From Flavobacterium sp. 1 (GTDB lineage: Bacteria; Bacteroidota; Bacteroidia; Flavobacteriales; Flavobacteriaceae): a stretch of DNA of 64,000 bases. Both the position numbers and the translations under genes were made by a program. Within the stretch, counting starts at the first letter, position 1; each line of letters starts with the position of its first letter. Below, piece by piece: positions 1 to 9,500 of the stretch. The notes below the pieces were generated by a model. That model had not been told where the DNA came from and searched no databases. It was given only the letters and a program-made list of their open reading frames with translations. The stretch lies in the NCBI RefSeq assembly GCF_002797935.1, contig NZ_PGER01000001.1:2294001-2358000 (forward strand), given 5' to 3'.

Positions 1-1
1 G

Positions 2-148
2 GACGACGAAACGGCTTCTCCCCGTCCTGTTCCGCAAAATATTGAGAACAAGCTAAAAGAGGTTTCGAGACTTGCCGTACAGCATAATTTCACACCTTAT
101 TATGATGATCCTTTTAAAAACGAAACAGAAATTTTATTACAAAACTAA
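2..148 (+). CDS. C-terminal end of an unidentified protein (partial)
   Basis: An open frame enters from the left edge and ends at TAA 146-148, giving the last 48 residues of a protein that finishes DPFKNETEILLQN. It lies 13 bases upstream of the DUF3164 gene on the same strand, so it is probably in the same early phage operon. In Mu-like phages the transposase and its ATPase partner sit in this neighbourhood, but the fragment is too short to assign to either. No function is claimed. Confidence 0.6.
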   Translation, partial: DDETASPRPVPQNIENKLKEVSRLAVQHNFTPYYDDPFKNETEILLQN

Positions 149-161
149 AAACGAAACATTT

Positions 162-878
162 ATGAACAATTCATTATCAAACGCAATCACCCCATCTATG
201 GACTTATCACAATTCTCTGCACAACAATTAAAAGAAGCTTTAAACAGAATAGAGAACAAAAAAAATGAAGAAAGAGACGCTTACAAAAAACTGGTAGCCG
301 AAACGATTCCGAGAGCTCTTTTAAGATTACAAAAAACATCTGAAATGATGAGGAATGTAAAGACAGAAACATTTCAGCTGTTTGAAACTATTCTGGATTT
401 AAAGAATCAGGTGTATGGCTTTAAAGAAAAACAAATGTCACATACTTTCTCTAACGATAAGGAAGAAATCACTATTGGATACCGCATCAACGAAGGCTGG
501 GATGATACAGTAACAATTGGTATTGAGAAAGTGCAAAATTTTATTTCGTCACTTTCTACAAGTAAAGAAACCGCATCGCTGGTAAAAATTGTTTTCAACC
601 TTTTAAAAAAAGATGCAAAGGGAAATTTAAAAGGTTCCAGAGTTTTGGAACTTCAAAAACTGACTAAAGAATTCAATAATGAAGAATTTACCGATGGAGT
701 TGAAATTATAGCTTCCTCCTTTAAGCCTGTGCGTTCCAGCTGGTTTATAGAGGCAGCTACAATTGATGAAAATGGTGTTCGAACCAACATTCCTTTATCT
801 ATGTCCTCAGTAGATTTTTTACACGGATACGCCTTTAATTTCTTTAACCAGCAAAACGAACACATCAATGCAGCCTAA
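162..878 (+). CDS. DUF3164 family protein, Mu-like phage early gene
   Basis: This 238-residue protein resembles the DUF3164 family, found in early regions of Mu-like transposable phages near the transposase genes; its biochemical role is not known. The N-terminal third is a charged helical, probably coiled-coil region rich in Glu and Lys. The C-terminal part has the family-like stretch reading GYRINEGWDDTVTIG, followed by a segment rich in KGNLKGSRVLELQKL. The frame is open further upstream, but I chose ATG 162 because the earlier codons overlap the preceding gene's end and do not look like this family. It is the main reason to place the left part of the window in a transposable prophage. The family call rests on recognition, not on a search. 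Confidence 0.65.
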   Translation: MNNSLSNAITPSMDLSQFSAQQLKEALNRIENKKNEERDAYKKLVAETIPRALLRLQKTSEMMRNVKTETFQLFETILDLKNQVYGFKEKQMSHTFSNDKEEITIGYRINEGWDDTVTIGIEKVQNFISSLSTSKETASLVKIVFNLLKKDAKGNLKGSRVLELQKLTKEFNNEEFTDGVEIIASSFKPVRSSWFIEAATIDENGVRTNIPLSMSSVDFLHGYAFNFFNQQNEHINAA

Positions 879-1047
879 CAACGATATGTACACATCAGTA
901 CTTTTAGCCATTTTACTCATTGCAACCAACTTAAAGCCAATATTACTATACCGGGAATGGTTTTGTTTTAGAGTTAAAACAATCTTTAAGCAATACTGCA
1001 ATGAGCGTAAAAACAAGATCAATACAGATCATAAAACGGCAAGGTAA
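868..1047 (+). CDS. Small predicted membrane protein, translationally coupled
   Basis: This 59-residue frame starts at ATG 868, inside the last codons of the DUF3164 gene and in another frame, so the two overlap by 11 bases and are probably translated in tandem. The sequence has one hydrophobic segment (residues about 10-27, SVLLAILLIATN) followed by a basic, Arg/Lys-rich tail, suggesting a single-pass inner-membrane protein with a cytoplasmic C-terminus. Small membrane proteins of unknown role are common in phage early regions. I do not recognise a family. Coding status is supported by the coupling and by the ordered composition only. Confidence 0.5.
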   Translation: MQPNNDMYTSVLLAILLIATNLKPILLYREWFCFRVKTIFKQYCNERKNKINTDHKTAR

Positions 1048-1261
1048 AGAACTTGCAATTTTAATAATAGTCTCAGCAACAGGATTTATAAAATAATTAT
1101 CAAATAAAAAAGTATCATTCATCTAATCAATATGAAAAAACTATGCACTTCTAATCATTCTTTTTACTTCCTGAAAATACCGCATGCTGTACAAAATAAA
1201 TAATTCTTCATTTTCATTTAAACTCTTCTTCATTTTCCTTCACTCTTAATACTCTATCACC

Positions 1262-1510
1262 ATGCCTATAACTGCAAAAAGAAGCCTCGGAATTCAAAAA
1301 AACAAATTACTCCGCTACAAACTTGTCAAAGAATTGTATCAAAAATACAAAACTGAAGATATTCCTACTACGGTAGTATGGCGCAAATATATTTGCCCTG
1401 TTTATCCAATATCACGAACAACTTTGTATGAAATTCTTTGTACGCCCATCACTTCAGAATTAAAAAGAATTGAAGAACTACTTCTGAGTACCACCAAAAA
1501 ATCTTCTTAA
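1262..1510 (+). CDS. Small HTH-type putative phage regulator (copy 1)
   Basis: This 82-residue basic protein has a C-terminal stretch reading YPISRTTLYEIL preceded by a helical segment around TTVVWRKYICPV, which looks like a helix-turn-helix in which SRTTLYEIL would be the recognition helix. This recalls the HTH of Mor/C-type late activators of Mu-like phages, although those proteins are longer, and the comparison is by eye. A near-identical paralogue lies at 3335. Each copy sits just upstream of one of the repeated two-part promoters (1611 and 3649), so a role in activating those promoters is an attractive but untested inference. A strong hairpin follows the stop codon. Confidence 0.65.
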   Translation: MPITAKRSLGIQKNKLLRYKLVKELYQKYKTEDIPTTVVWRKYICPVYPISRTTLYEILCTPITSELKRIEELLLSTTKKSS

Positions 1511-1542
1511 TCAGCATAAAATAAAACGAATTTTTTAGCCTG

Positions 1543-1580
1543 TAAAGCCTCATCCTGTTATAATCTAGGATGAGGCTTTA
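1543..1580 (+). terminator. Hairpin terminator after the first HTH gene
   Basis: A perfect 14-bp stem (TAAAGCCTCATCCT with its complement at 1567-1580) encloses a 10-base loop. The T-rich run after it is weak. It separates the early genes from the lysis unit, whose promoter element starts 31 bases downstream. Confidence 0.7.
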
Positions 1581-1610
1581 CTTTGCTCTGAATTGATTTT
1601 CATTCGCTTT

Positions 1611-1695
1611 CTGTACAACTATGTAAAGCCTTAGAATACAAATGTTCGCACTCCTTGCATTCGTTTTTTTAAGGCTTTTTTTCGGCTGATCTTTG
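1611..1695 (+). promoter_or_regulatory. Two-part late-type promoter, copy A (lysis unit)
   Basis: The upstream part is an imperfect palindrome CTGTACAACTATGTAAAG (1611-1628) followed by TTAGAAT. The downstream part is GGCTGATCTTTG (1684-1695). The first base of each part is exactly 73 bp apart, as in copies B and C. The downstream element resembles a Bacteroidota -7 box (TAnnTTTG) with one extra spacer base. The palindrome is the probable binding site of a dimeric activator. The holin-like gene begins 109 bp further on, leaving an untranslated leader. Confidence 0.75.
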
Positions 1696-1804
1696 TCGTC
1701 TCAAAAGAAAACAACAGCTGAAATCAAAGCGAGAATCAAAACTCAAACTACTATCATTTGCCCTAAATAATATAAATATATTGAATTCTTATAACAAACA
1801 TTAA

Positions 1805-2092
1805 ATGGAACAATTTCTTTACCCGACTCTTACCGCATTTTTTGCCTCTTTTATTACTTGGTTATTCTCTGTGAGAAAATCATTAGCTCAAGACAGAGCT
1901 GCCGAACTTGACAATGCAGTTAATGCCGTAAAATATTACCGTGATTTACTTGATGATATTACTGCCAGATTAACAGCTGCAACAGAAACAATAAAAACTA
2001 TGGAAATACAACACAGAGAATTAATGGTAGTCAACCAACAGTTAGTAGATGAGTTACAAAAATTCAAACAATTAAACGGAAAACAACAATGA
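1805..2092 (+). CDS. Holin-like membrane protein with coiled coil
   Basis: This 95-residue protein has one hydrophobic segment near its N-terminus (residues about 5-23, LTAFFASFITWLF) followed by a long charged helix with coiled-coil character. Its stop codon overlaps the start of the endolysin gene by 4 bases (ATGA), a typical holin-endolysin arrangement. I infer that it forms or helps form the inner-membrane lesion that lets the endolysin reach the peptidoglycan. Single-TM, coiled-coil phage proteins of this size can also be minor structural or regulatory proteins, so the holin call rests largely on position. It heads the transcription unit served by promoter copy A. Confidence 0.55.
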   Translation: MEQFLYPTLTAFFASFITWLFSVRKSLAQDRAAELDNAVNAVKYYRDLLDDITARLTAATETIKTMEIQHRELMVVNQQLVDELQKFKQLNGKQQ

Positions 2093-2547
2093 CACTTGCT
2101 CAAAAAACATTAGAAATTGCCATCGCACAAATTGGCGTAGAAGAAATTCCAAAATATACCAATTCAGGTCCTGAAGTAGAAATTTATTTAAAAAGTGTAG
2201 GACTCGGAAAAGGATATTCATGGTGCATGGCCTTTATTTACTGGTGCACTCAAAATGCTTCCAAACAAACAGCTATTAACAATCCCTTAAAAAAAACCGG
2301 AGGCGTATTAGATCAATACAATTCGAGACCGCTTTTAGTACAAACCATTCCAAATGCAGGTGATATTTTTATTCTGGATCTAGGAAAAGGCCTAGGACAC
2401 ACTGGTATTGTTGAAAAAGTTGCCGGTGATATTATTCACACTATTGAAGGAAATACTAACGACATAGGGAGTCGAGAGGGCTACAAGGTTTGCAGAAGAA
2501 AAAGAGAAATTAAAACTATAAAAGGATTTCTCAGACTACAGCCCTAA
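2089..2547 (+). CDS. Endolysin, TIGR02594/CHAP-like peptidoglycan hydrolase
   Basis: This 152-residue cysteine hydrolase cuts peptidoglycan, probably an amide or peptide bond in the stem peptide. The N-terminal pattern IAIAQIGVEEIPKY and the nucleophile block YSWCMAFIYWC place the catalytic Cys at residue 46. The His block GLGHTGIVEKV places the catalytic His at residue 104. The order and spacing match TIGR02594/CHAP (NlpC/P60-like) phage lysins. It has no signal peptide, so export should depend on the holin-like protein encoded just upstream with a 4-base overlap. It is the last gene of the short unit started at promoter copy A; a spanin-like gene follows at 3802. Confidence 0.85.
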   Translation: MTLAQKTLEIAIAQIGVEEIPKYTNSGPEVEIYLKSVGLGKGYSWCMAFIYWCTQNASKQTAINNPLKKTGGVLDQYNSRPLLVQTIPNAGDIFILDLGKGLGHTGIVEKVAGDIIHTIEGNTNDIGSREGYKVCRRKREIKTIKGFLRLQP

Positions 2548-2558
2548 CAGAATCAATA

Positions 2559-2734
2559 ATCAGGGCATTCGCATTTAAAAAAAGTTAAACACTAATTACA
2601 CAAATTTACACGAATTACAATCTGTTTTAATTACACGAACTCCTAAAACGGGTAGAATTTGTTCAATTCAATTTTTAAAATTTGTGATAATCTGTGTAAT
2701 TTGTGGCAGAAAATTTTAAAAGCGATGCCCTGAT
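2559..2734. repeat. MITE-like element with terminal inverted repeats
   Basis: About 175 bp of non-coding DNA is bounded by ATCAGGGCATTCGC (2559-2572) and its near-complement GCGATGCCCTGAT (2722-2734). Inside are further opposed segments, ACACAAATT-type on the left and AATTTGTG-type on the right, so the whole can fold into one long imperfect hairpin. It could be a small non-autonomous mobile element or simply the terminator structure of the lysis unit. Confidence 0.5.
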
Positions 2735-2741
2735 CAATAAT

Positions 2742-3334
2742 AAAGTAAACCACTTTATCTAAAAATTTTAAAAAAACTTTACGGTTTTTGAAAATCCTAA
2801 TACTTAAAAACATCCAGCTTAAAATCTGTAGAGAGATGATTTATTGCGGCCGCAAACAGGAGTGGAAATTATATCTTAAACCTCATCCTTGGTACTTACA
2901 ACAATTCTTTGTACCTAATATGAAATACTTTATATGGAGGTTTATGCAATAGTGTTTCCTATCACTAATTCTACTCCTGTAATCATCTGGCAATAATGAA
3001 ATTAGACTATGTTATCGAATGCTGTTTTTTCAAACTGAATTTATAAAGAATAAAAAAATAAGGAAATGCTAACCTGAAATTACCGCTGATCCAGCATGTC
3101 AGAACATTGGGGTATTTTTCCATTAAAAATGCGGTAGAACTATTATGGTTTATTGTTCCTGTAGGTATTGTAACAGCAGTTGCCTCAGGAACAAAAACCA
3201 ACATATAGCACCTGAACAGCAAATACGCAGCATTTCTTTTCAACAAATTACACTTATCAAATCCAATTTTGTCTGCAGCCCGCTAAAACAGACATGCTCC
3301 AATTCTATAAACTATAAATTCTACCCTAAATCGT
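2742..3334. other. About 590 bp without a convincing gene
   Basis: No credible start-to-stop frame is present on either strand. A short + strand frame around 3070-3208 encodes a hydrophobic stretch (LLWFIVPVGIVTAVASG) but has no start codon and is closed upstream by a stop, so it may be the remains of a small membrane or holin-like gene. The dyad GGTAC...GTACC near 2899-2921 does not match the three promoter palindromes. The region may be decayed phage sequence. Confidence 0.45.
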
Positions 3335-3577
3335 ATGTCAGTATCAATAAACAGAAGCTTGGGCACGCAAAGAAATAAATTGCTGCGCTACAAACTCATT
3401 AAAGAACTTTATTATAAACACAAGACAGAAGATATTCCGACTACGGTAGTCTGGCGAAAATATATTTGCCCTGTTTATCCTATTTCGCGCACTACTCTTT
3501 ACGAAATTTTGTGTACTCCTGTAACGACCGAACTAAAAAAAGTAGAAGAAGCGATCAACAAGCAGGCAAAACTTTAA
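3335..3577 (+). CDS. Small HTH-type putative phage regulator (copy 2)
   Basis: This 80-residue paralogue of the protein at 1262 matches it almost residue for residue from NKLLRYKL to TTLYEILCTP, diverging only at the ends. The same putative helix-turn-helix (YPISRTTLYEIL) is present. The position is also parallel: it lies directly upstream of promoter copy B (3649), as the first lies upstream of copy A. Such close conservation at the protein level, with many synonymous DNA differences, suggests both copies are under selection and not a recent duplication. A DNA-binding regulator of the island is inferred. Confidence 0.65.
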   Translation: MSVSINRSLGTQRNKLLRYKLIKELYYKHKTEDIPTTVVWRKYICPVYPISRTTLYEILCTPVTTELKKVEEAINKQAKL

Positions 3578-3648
3578 TTAAAAAGTCTTCCATATTTAAT
3601 AGCGCAGCCACTAATTATAACCTTCAAAAAAGAGCCGGTGCTTACTTG

Positions 3649-3733
3649 CTTTACAACGCTGTACAGTTTTAGAACAGATGAGTGCAAACACCGTGCATCT
3701 GTTTTTTTAACCCCGGATTTCGGCTAATCTTTG
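3649..3733 (+). promoter_or_regulatory. Two-part late-type promoter, copy B (spanin/effector unit)
   Basis: The palindromic part is CTTTACAACGCTGTACAG (3649-3666), followed by TAGAAC. GGCTAATCTTTG lies at 3722-3733. The spacing between the two parts is 73 bp, identical to copies A and C. The spanin-like gene begins 68 bp downstream. Confidence 0.78.
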
Positions 3734-3801
3734 CCATAACAAAAGGATAAAACTCCTAAAATTCCAAACCTAATTATAATTTTTTAAATCCATATACAGA
3801 G

Positions 3802-4293
3802 ATGAACAAGAATCTAAACCGAATTGTTTTTTTGTTTTTTTCAGTCTTAGTCCTGGTTTCGTGCAGCAGCCCGAAACCGGTTCTAAGCGAAGAAAAAGCG
3901 AAAACCATTACCATCACAGAAACACTGCACGATACCATTTTTAAAATCGAGAAAGACAGCAGTTCCTACAGGGCACTATTAGAATGTCAAAACGGAAAAG
4001 TTATCCTAAAAAATGTTACTCAGGCCGAACCAGGGCGCAGCTTAAAAAGCCCAAAGGTTCGACTTGATAACAATAAACTTAGTGTGGACTGCGAATTAAA
4101 CAAACAGGAACTCTATGCTTTTTGGAAATCCAAGCAGGTAAAAGAGGTGGAATTTAAAACCATTCGAATTACAGAATACACCAACGTGCTGACCTTTTGG
4201 CAAAAAGTACAAATCTGGTTAGGCAGAATTTTTCTAATCATTCTAGTCTATTATGCAATCAAGCTTGTATCTAAATTCTACAAGCCCTTTTAA
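3802..4293 (+). CDS. Unimolecular-spanin-like lipoprotein
   Basis: This 163-residue protein starts with a lipoprotein signal (residues 1-20, lipobox LVSC with Cys21) and ends with a transmembrane helix at about residues 134-157 (VQIWLGRIFLIILVYYAIKL). A periplasmic stretch lies between them. An outer-membrane lipid anchor at one end and an inner-membrane helix at the other is the layout of unimolecular spanins such as T1 gp11, which link and then fuse the two membranes in the last step of phage lysis. With the holin-like and endolysin genes just upstream this completes a three-step lysis set. Sequence similarity to known spanins was not tested; the call is architectural. It is the first gene of the unit driven by promoter copy B. 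Confidence 0.65.
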   Translation: MNKNLNRIVFLFFSVLVLVSCSSPKPVLSEEKAKTITITETLHDTIFKIEKDSSSYRALLECQNGKVILKNVTQAEPGRSLKSPKVRLDNNKLSVDCELNKQELYAFWKSKQVKEVEFKTIRITEYTNVLTFWQKVQIWLGRIFLIILVYYAIKLVSKFYKPF

Positions 4294-4337
4294 AGATAAG
4301 AACACATTTTTTAAAATCATTTCATACAACTATTTAT

Positions 4338-6509
4338 ATGTCAGTACAGTCTCATTTTTTCATGGAGTCAGGAGGTTTTCCGGCACAGACCGAAGCACAA
4401 TCATTTGGATCCGTTTCGCCTGATAAATTTAGGTTGACTTCAAAATTTACTTTAACGAGCGCCAAAAAAGCCTTTTCTATCTGCAAAGGGGTAGCTTTAG
4501 TACAACCGCAAACAGGAAGCTCAACCAAAGTAAACCTTATCCTTCGTCCTTACAAACAGCCTTTCCCTGGGTTGAACATCAAATATTTTATTTACAGAGG
4601 TTTGCAGAAAAGTGATTTTTTCACGACAGATTCTGATGCTTTGATCATCGATAATGATGGCACGGCAACCTCTGATTTCATCAACAAGATCAATGCCGAT
4701 TTTCATGCATTTCATGACAATCGCAAAGATGCGCAAAACAATCCTATACCAGTGCCCGTATTTACAGCCAAGTACATAGGTTTTGACACCGCAGTTGTGG
4801 GGTCTGTACCACTATCGAACTTATTTTTTAAAGAATCGGAGTTTGTTACCGCAGGAAATACTTTTGACGAAAAAGATAATTTCGAATTGCCGTTAATTGA
4901 TATCGGCAAATCATTGGGGAGTTTTGCCTCTGGCGAATGTGGTATTGATGTAGTTCTAAATTACGGCGACTACAAACACAATTTTAACAATAGCGAATTT
5001 GTTTTCGATCTAGAGTATGCGCGTAAAGCTGAAGCTAATATTATTCTTAGCGGCAGTGATGTCGAGCAAAAATTACAACGCGAACAAAGTACGCAGTTCA
5101 TTGATATTGCCGCTTTTTATGGCTTATATACCTCAGACGGCAAAGTAACTGTAGATGCTGCAGGGACTAAAACCGATAAAAAAGGTGTAGAAATATACAA
5201 TGATGTTATCAATAATTTTGCGACAAAAAACAATTGGTATATCTACATACATGGGGACCGTACCCGCAGCTATGATTTTTATGGCGACTATAAAATAATC
5301 AAGGGAACAGGAACTGCTAACATCAAAACAGGTTTACTGGCAGATTCAGATACACACCTAGTTGCAATGACCGAAGGGCAATATCGGACTAATGGCTGGC
5401 CAGTTATGATTAATACCCAAGAACAAGCCACACATCCTGCAAAAAACAGCCTATACCTGCAGCTGGTAACAGACAATAATAATAACACCGCCTTATACGG
5501 ACAAATAGCCAATATTGCCAACGCACAGAAAGACAATTTCTTTAATGCTGACGGCTTACGATTGCCAGCAGATGCTGATGGCAACTACGGCCGACTCACC
5601 TCGACAGTACAGCTTACGACTCCCGCAGCAACAGATGGCAAAAACATAGCAAATCTTAGCATATTACTCTATCAAGGCGTAGTTTATGAATACAAAGCAG
5701 GGACTGCACTTGACACAAATGGAGAAACGGTTATTATAAATGGACAGCCTAACTTTTTTGATGATGTGTTTAGTTTAATAGACGCTGAACCCTTACTAAA
5801 ATTGAATGACAACAGTGATTTCTCCAAAATGACGGCGGAAAAGCTCAATCTCATAAACCAGTATTACGACAAAAAACAGCAGGGAATCACAGCAGTGCAA
5901 ACCCTCACGGTAAACGATGTGATTGAGACAGGAATTGGGGCCACACCAACAGTAGCCCGCGTGACCTACCTTACAGAAGCCGGCGATGTCATGAACAATG
6001 CCGTCTCTGCAACTGGAAGCACAACGCCCGATACCAAAACCAGTGCCTCAGCCAGTGGTGCGGTGACCAAAAGCAAAACCTACCAGCTGCCAGATCCATA
6101 CTACTATAGTCTACAGCTATTTACAGACAGTACACAGACTATTACAGGATTAGAGCTCAAAACGCTGGATGGAAGCACACCTAACAAAATTATTTTGGGT
6201 TTGACCAAAACTGAAAACGACAGCATAAAAGCGTTGATTACAGATGGTCTAAAAAACCCGCGCCTGTTTTTGATTGATTTATTTGAAGACGGCAATGAAC
6301 TGCTCTCACCCGAAAATATAAAATACCAGAAATACAAAGTGGGAATTGTGGCTGAAAACACAAGTGGGGAAAAAGAACTCTTTAAACCAGAAACCGATGT
6401 TTTTGTGTATTCGCTGGACAGGAAATATCATTTTAGTAAGGGGTACAGTGAATATATGCCAGAGTACTCAAAAAAAGAATTAATGTTAGATTTAGATTTA
6501 TCGATATAA
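4338..6509 (+). CDS. Unidentified 723-residue island protein, putative structural component
   Basis: I do not recognise this family. The protein has no signal peptide and no membrane segment. It appears rich in beta strands, with a first half reading like a structured core (blocks LILRPYKQPFPGLNIKYFIY and NWYIYIHGDRTRSYDFYGDY) and a Ser/Thr/Ala-rich linker at about residues 545-585. It lies 44 bases after the spanin-like gene and overlaps the toxin gene by one base (TAATG), so it is translated together with the toxin. That coupling suggests it may carry, protect or dock the toxin, but this is inference. A structural role in a particle is equally possible. Confidence 0.6.
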   Translation: MSVQSHFFMESGGFPAQTEAQSFGSVSPDKFRLTSKFTLTSAKKAFSICKGVALVQPQTGSSTKVNLILRPYKQPFPGLNIKYFIYRGLQKSDFFTTDSDALIIDNDGTATSDFINKINADFHAFHDNRKDAQNNPIPVPVFTAKYIGFDTAVVGSVPLSNLFFKESEFVTAGNTFDEKDNFELPLIDIGKSLGSFASGECGIDVVLNYGDYKHNFNNSEFVFDLEYARKAEANIILSGSDVEQKLQREQSTQFIDIAAFYGLYTSDGKVTVDAAGTKTDKKGVEIYNDVINNFATKNNWYIYIHGDRTRSYDFYGDYKIIKGTGTANIKTGLLADSDTHLVAMTEGQYRTNGWPVMINTQEQATHPAKNSLYLQLVTDNNNNTALYGQIANIANAQKDNFFNADGLRLPADADGNYGRLTSTVQLTTPAATDGKNIANLSILLYQGVVYEYKAGTALDTNGETVIINGQPNFFDDVFSLIDAEPLLKLNDNSDFSKMTAEKLNLINQYYDKKQQGITAVQTLTVNDVIETGIGATPTVARVTYLTEAGDVMNNAVSATGSTTPDTKTSASASGAVTKSKTYQLPDPYYYSLQLFTDSTQTITGLELKTLDGSTPNKIILGLTKTENDSIKALITDGLKNPRLFLIDLFEDGNELLSPENIKYQKYKVGIVAENTSGEKELFKPETDVFVYSLDRKYHFSKGYSEYMPEYSKKELMLDLDLSI

Positions 6510-9500
6510 TGGAACAAGCCGCAATTTTAAAAACAGGACAAGTTGTTAAACTAACTGATATAATTAACCCAAAATATAGTATATATGGCTTTTTAAATTC
6601 GTTTGAAGTTATCACCAATAAAGTGACGAAAAAATTCAGAGATACAGAAGAAAAAGATTTCAGAGATGCAGATCTATCCGGTCAAATAAACAAAGATGTT
6701 GTTCGTGGTTTTTATGAGGAGCAGTTTTTTTTAGAATACCTTGTAGGCAAACACGAACTATACGAATTAAAAAATCATAAATATACCCTCAAACCAGCAT
6801 CAGCAGGAGATGAAATAATCGTTAAAAAACTAAAAGTTGTCGCGCCTTATACTGATTTCTGTAAAATCGAAACATATAAATGGACTTATCAACTTAATGT
6901 CCCTGTTTTTGATTATTATGAAACTTTACAAATAATTGTACCCAGTGGATTATCCCCAATAAAAGAAGAGAATATTCAATTATTCAGTACTGCTATGCTC
7001 TTTTATTCAGACAAAATCAGAAGATTTGTAACACCTGCAGATACAGACAATAAACAAGAAAAAGCATTTATAATTGCTAAAATTGCCATTCTTATTAACT
7101 CAATAATAAAAGATTTATTCTCTAAATTTTTAACTGAACCTGAATTTCAAACATATCTAAGTCATCAATCTCTTGAGTGGACGGATAATTCAATGTTTGT
7201 CAATCCAACTGTAGAAATATTAGAAGACTATTTAGGAAATTTACGTTCTTACTACGAAAGCTTTTATGCAAATCAACTTTTAGTTAAAGATGCTTCAACA
7301 AAAGATAAATTTTATTGGTTAGCAACAGTTTTATCGGCCGAGGCATTAGCAACTGTGCCTGCAATTGACAAATTTGAGTTACTTTATAATTTAAGTAAAC
7401 AAAATGTTACATTGACTGAACGCAATCACGGTGAATCATTAGCACTAAAAATTATTGAGTCATTTACTTTTGAATCTGTTTCTTCAGCTGATAGAAATGA
7501 CTTATTAAATGATTTAGTAAATTTTCATAATTACATAACATTACAAGGAGGAAATGGTCCCCATTCCGTAGAATCAAAATCCACACTTTTTGAAATATTA
7601 TATAGAGACATTGATGACGATAGGTATTCCAGATATACATTTGGATTATGGAATTCATACAATAATAGAATGAAATTTATTATACTATTGTACAGAATAT
7701 GGTTCAACTCAACATACAATCCCATATATCCTGATCCTTCTTACATTAAACAATTGAACGCTTGTGGCGTATATGAAGAATCGCCATATATGAAATTAAA
7801 AAATAATCCAGATCCAAATAACAGCATAAAAGTTCCTAAATATTATAATGATACTACTACCCCGTCTTTTATTATTTATGAAAGTGTTACAGGTAGTCGC
7901 AATGGGGCAAAAATTGAAACTTCAACTAATTATAGTTATAAAATGGTTGGCAAATCAATTGAAGTATATGAATATAAAATCGAATCAAGAAAAGGATATG
8001 ATGATCATTATTCAGATTCAGTGCTGTATGGTACTTATGAATTTCTACAACCCATAACTGTTATGGGGCTCAAACCTGATTTAGATTTAGTTGAAACATT
8101 GGGAGATTTACAAACAGGCGAAAGTATTGGAAATCAAAAGATCCACACAATTCCAGCTTTCCTATTATTTTATATGGAAGATTACAGCAGTTTAAAAAAA
8201 ATCGATTTTGGTGTAATGCTTGCTGCTGAAATTGCATTAAATTTAATAGGTGCAGGTGCCTTAGCCGATTTACGATATTTAGGATATCTTTCTAAAATGA
8301 GATCTCTGTGGACGACAGAATCAGTTGTAGCATCAGATGTTGTTTTAAGTTGGAAAGCAGTAAGCGGAGTCGTAAATGCTTTTGAATTTTCAGCCATTAA
8401 TGCAATCGCTTTAAACAATTATGTAATTCATACAACTAACGATTCTTTAACAAAAAAAATTGCTGAAAAAGCTAATACCTATCTTATATGGGCAACTATT
8501 GGTTCTATGATAGCAAGACCATATATACAATCAAAGATAATCGAATCTGCTTTTGAATTAAATGGTATCGTAAAACAATTTAACGATGATGGTATTTCTA
8601 TTTATAGACCAGAAATGACACCCTCCCAAATTTCTGAATTTGATCAAGCTCTGATTGTCGTTAAAGACATAGCGGGTAATAGAGAATTAGTTGTAAACAC
8701 AATGATTCAGAAACTAGAAGCTTATGGTAGCGACTCATCGGAAATTCTACAGAAATATACGCAAATTACTAATAGTGCTGAGAAATATGCTTTTTATGTT
8801 GATTATGGAGTATTAAAAGATCCTAAGATAAGACAACTATTAAACGCAAATAATAGTAAAGCTTTTGATAATTGGAGGCTTCTTTATTCCAAGAATGTAA
8901 TTGTTGATAGAAAATATGTTGAGATTTTAGCTGATCAGACTTATATAAATGACCTATTTCGATATTATAATGAAGATCCTTTACGAAAAGTTATAGAACC
9001 ATTAAATTTTAAGAGCAGATTAAATTTTATCCGTAAATTCGGAAAATTAGATCCTATTGTTTTTGAGAAATTAATAGAAACTCCAAATGGAGTTATTTTA
9101 TTAAATGAATCCCCTTCTTTTTCTAGTATGCCAGATCTTTTGACTTCTGAAGATGTTATAGAATTTTTGAAAACAGGTCCAACTAAAGATATTATTGGAG
9201 TTCGAATTGAGACACAAAGATTGAATTGGAGTACTTCTATAAGAATGTATCAAGAAAACATTTCATTTCAAGCAATGTCAATTCAGGAGCTTTCAGATTT
9301 TCATAGCATTTTTAAAAATTATTTTAGAACTGACAAAGAGAAACTTAGTAGTTATCTTAAAAGTAATAGAGCAAGAATTAAAATTAACTGTTATAACAAT
9401 TCCGAATTAATTGAGCCAACAATTGTAGAGTGGTATATTTCGGGAACCCCAGAATCATTTGTAGAATTATTTAATGATGTCCCTGATGAGATCACTGAAA

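Noticed and set aside
3007..3246. Minus-strand open frame of 79 codons
   Set aside because: It lies in a decayed intergenic stretch, opposite to all neighbouring genes, with unordered composition and no family pattern.
3466..3672. Second open frame overlapping the second HTH gene
   Set aside because: It overlaps the conserved HTH gene in another frame and runs into promoter copy B, so it is a shadow.
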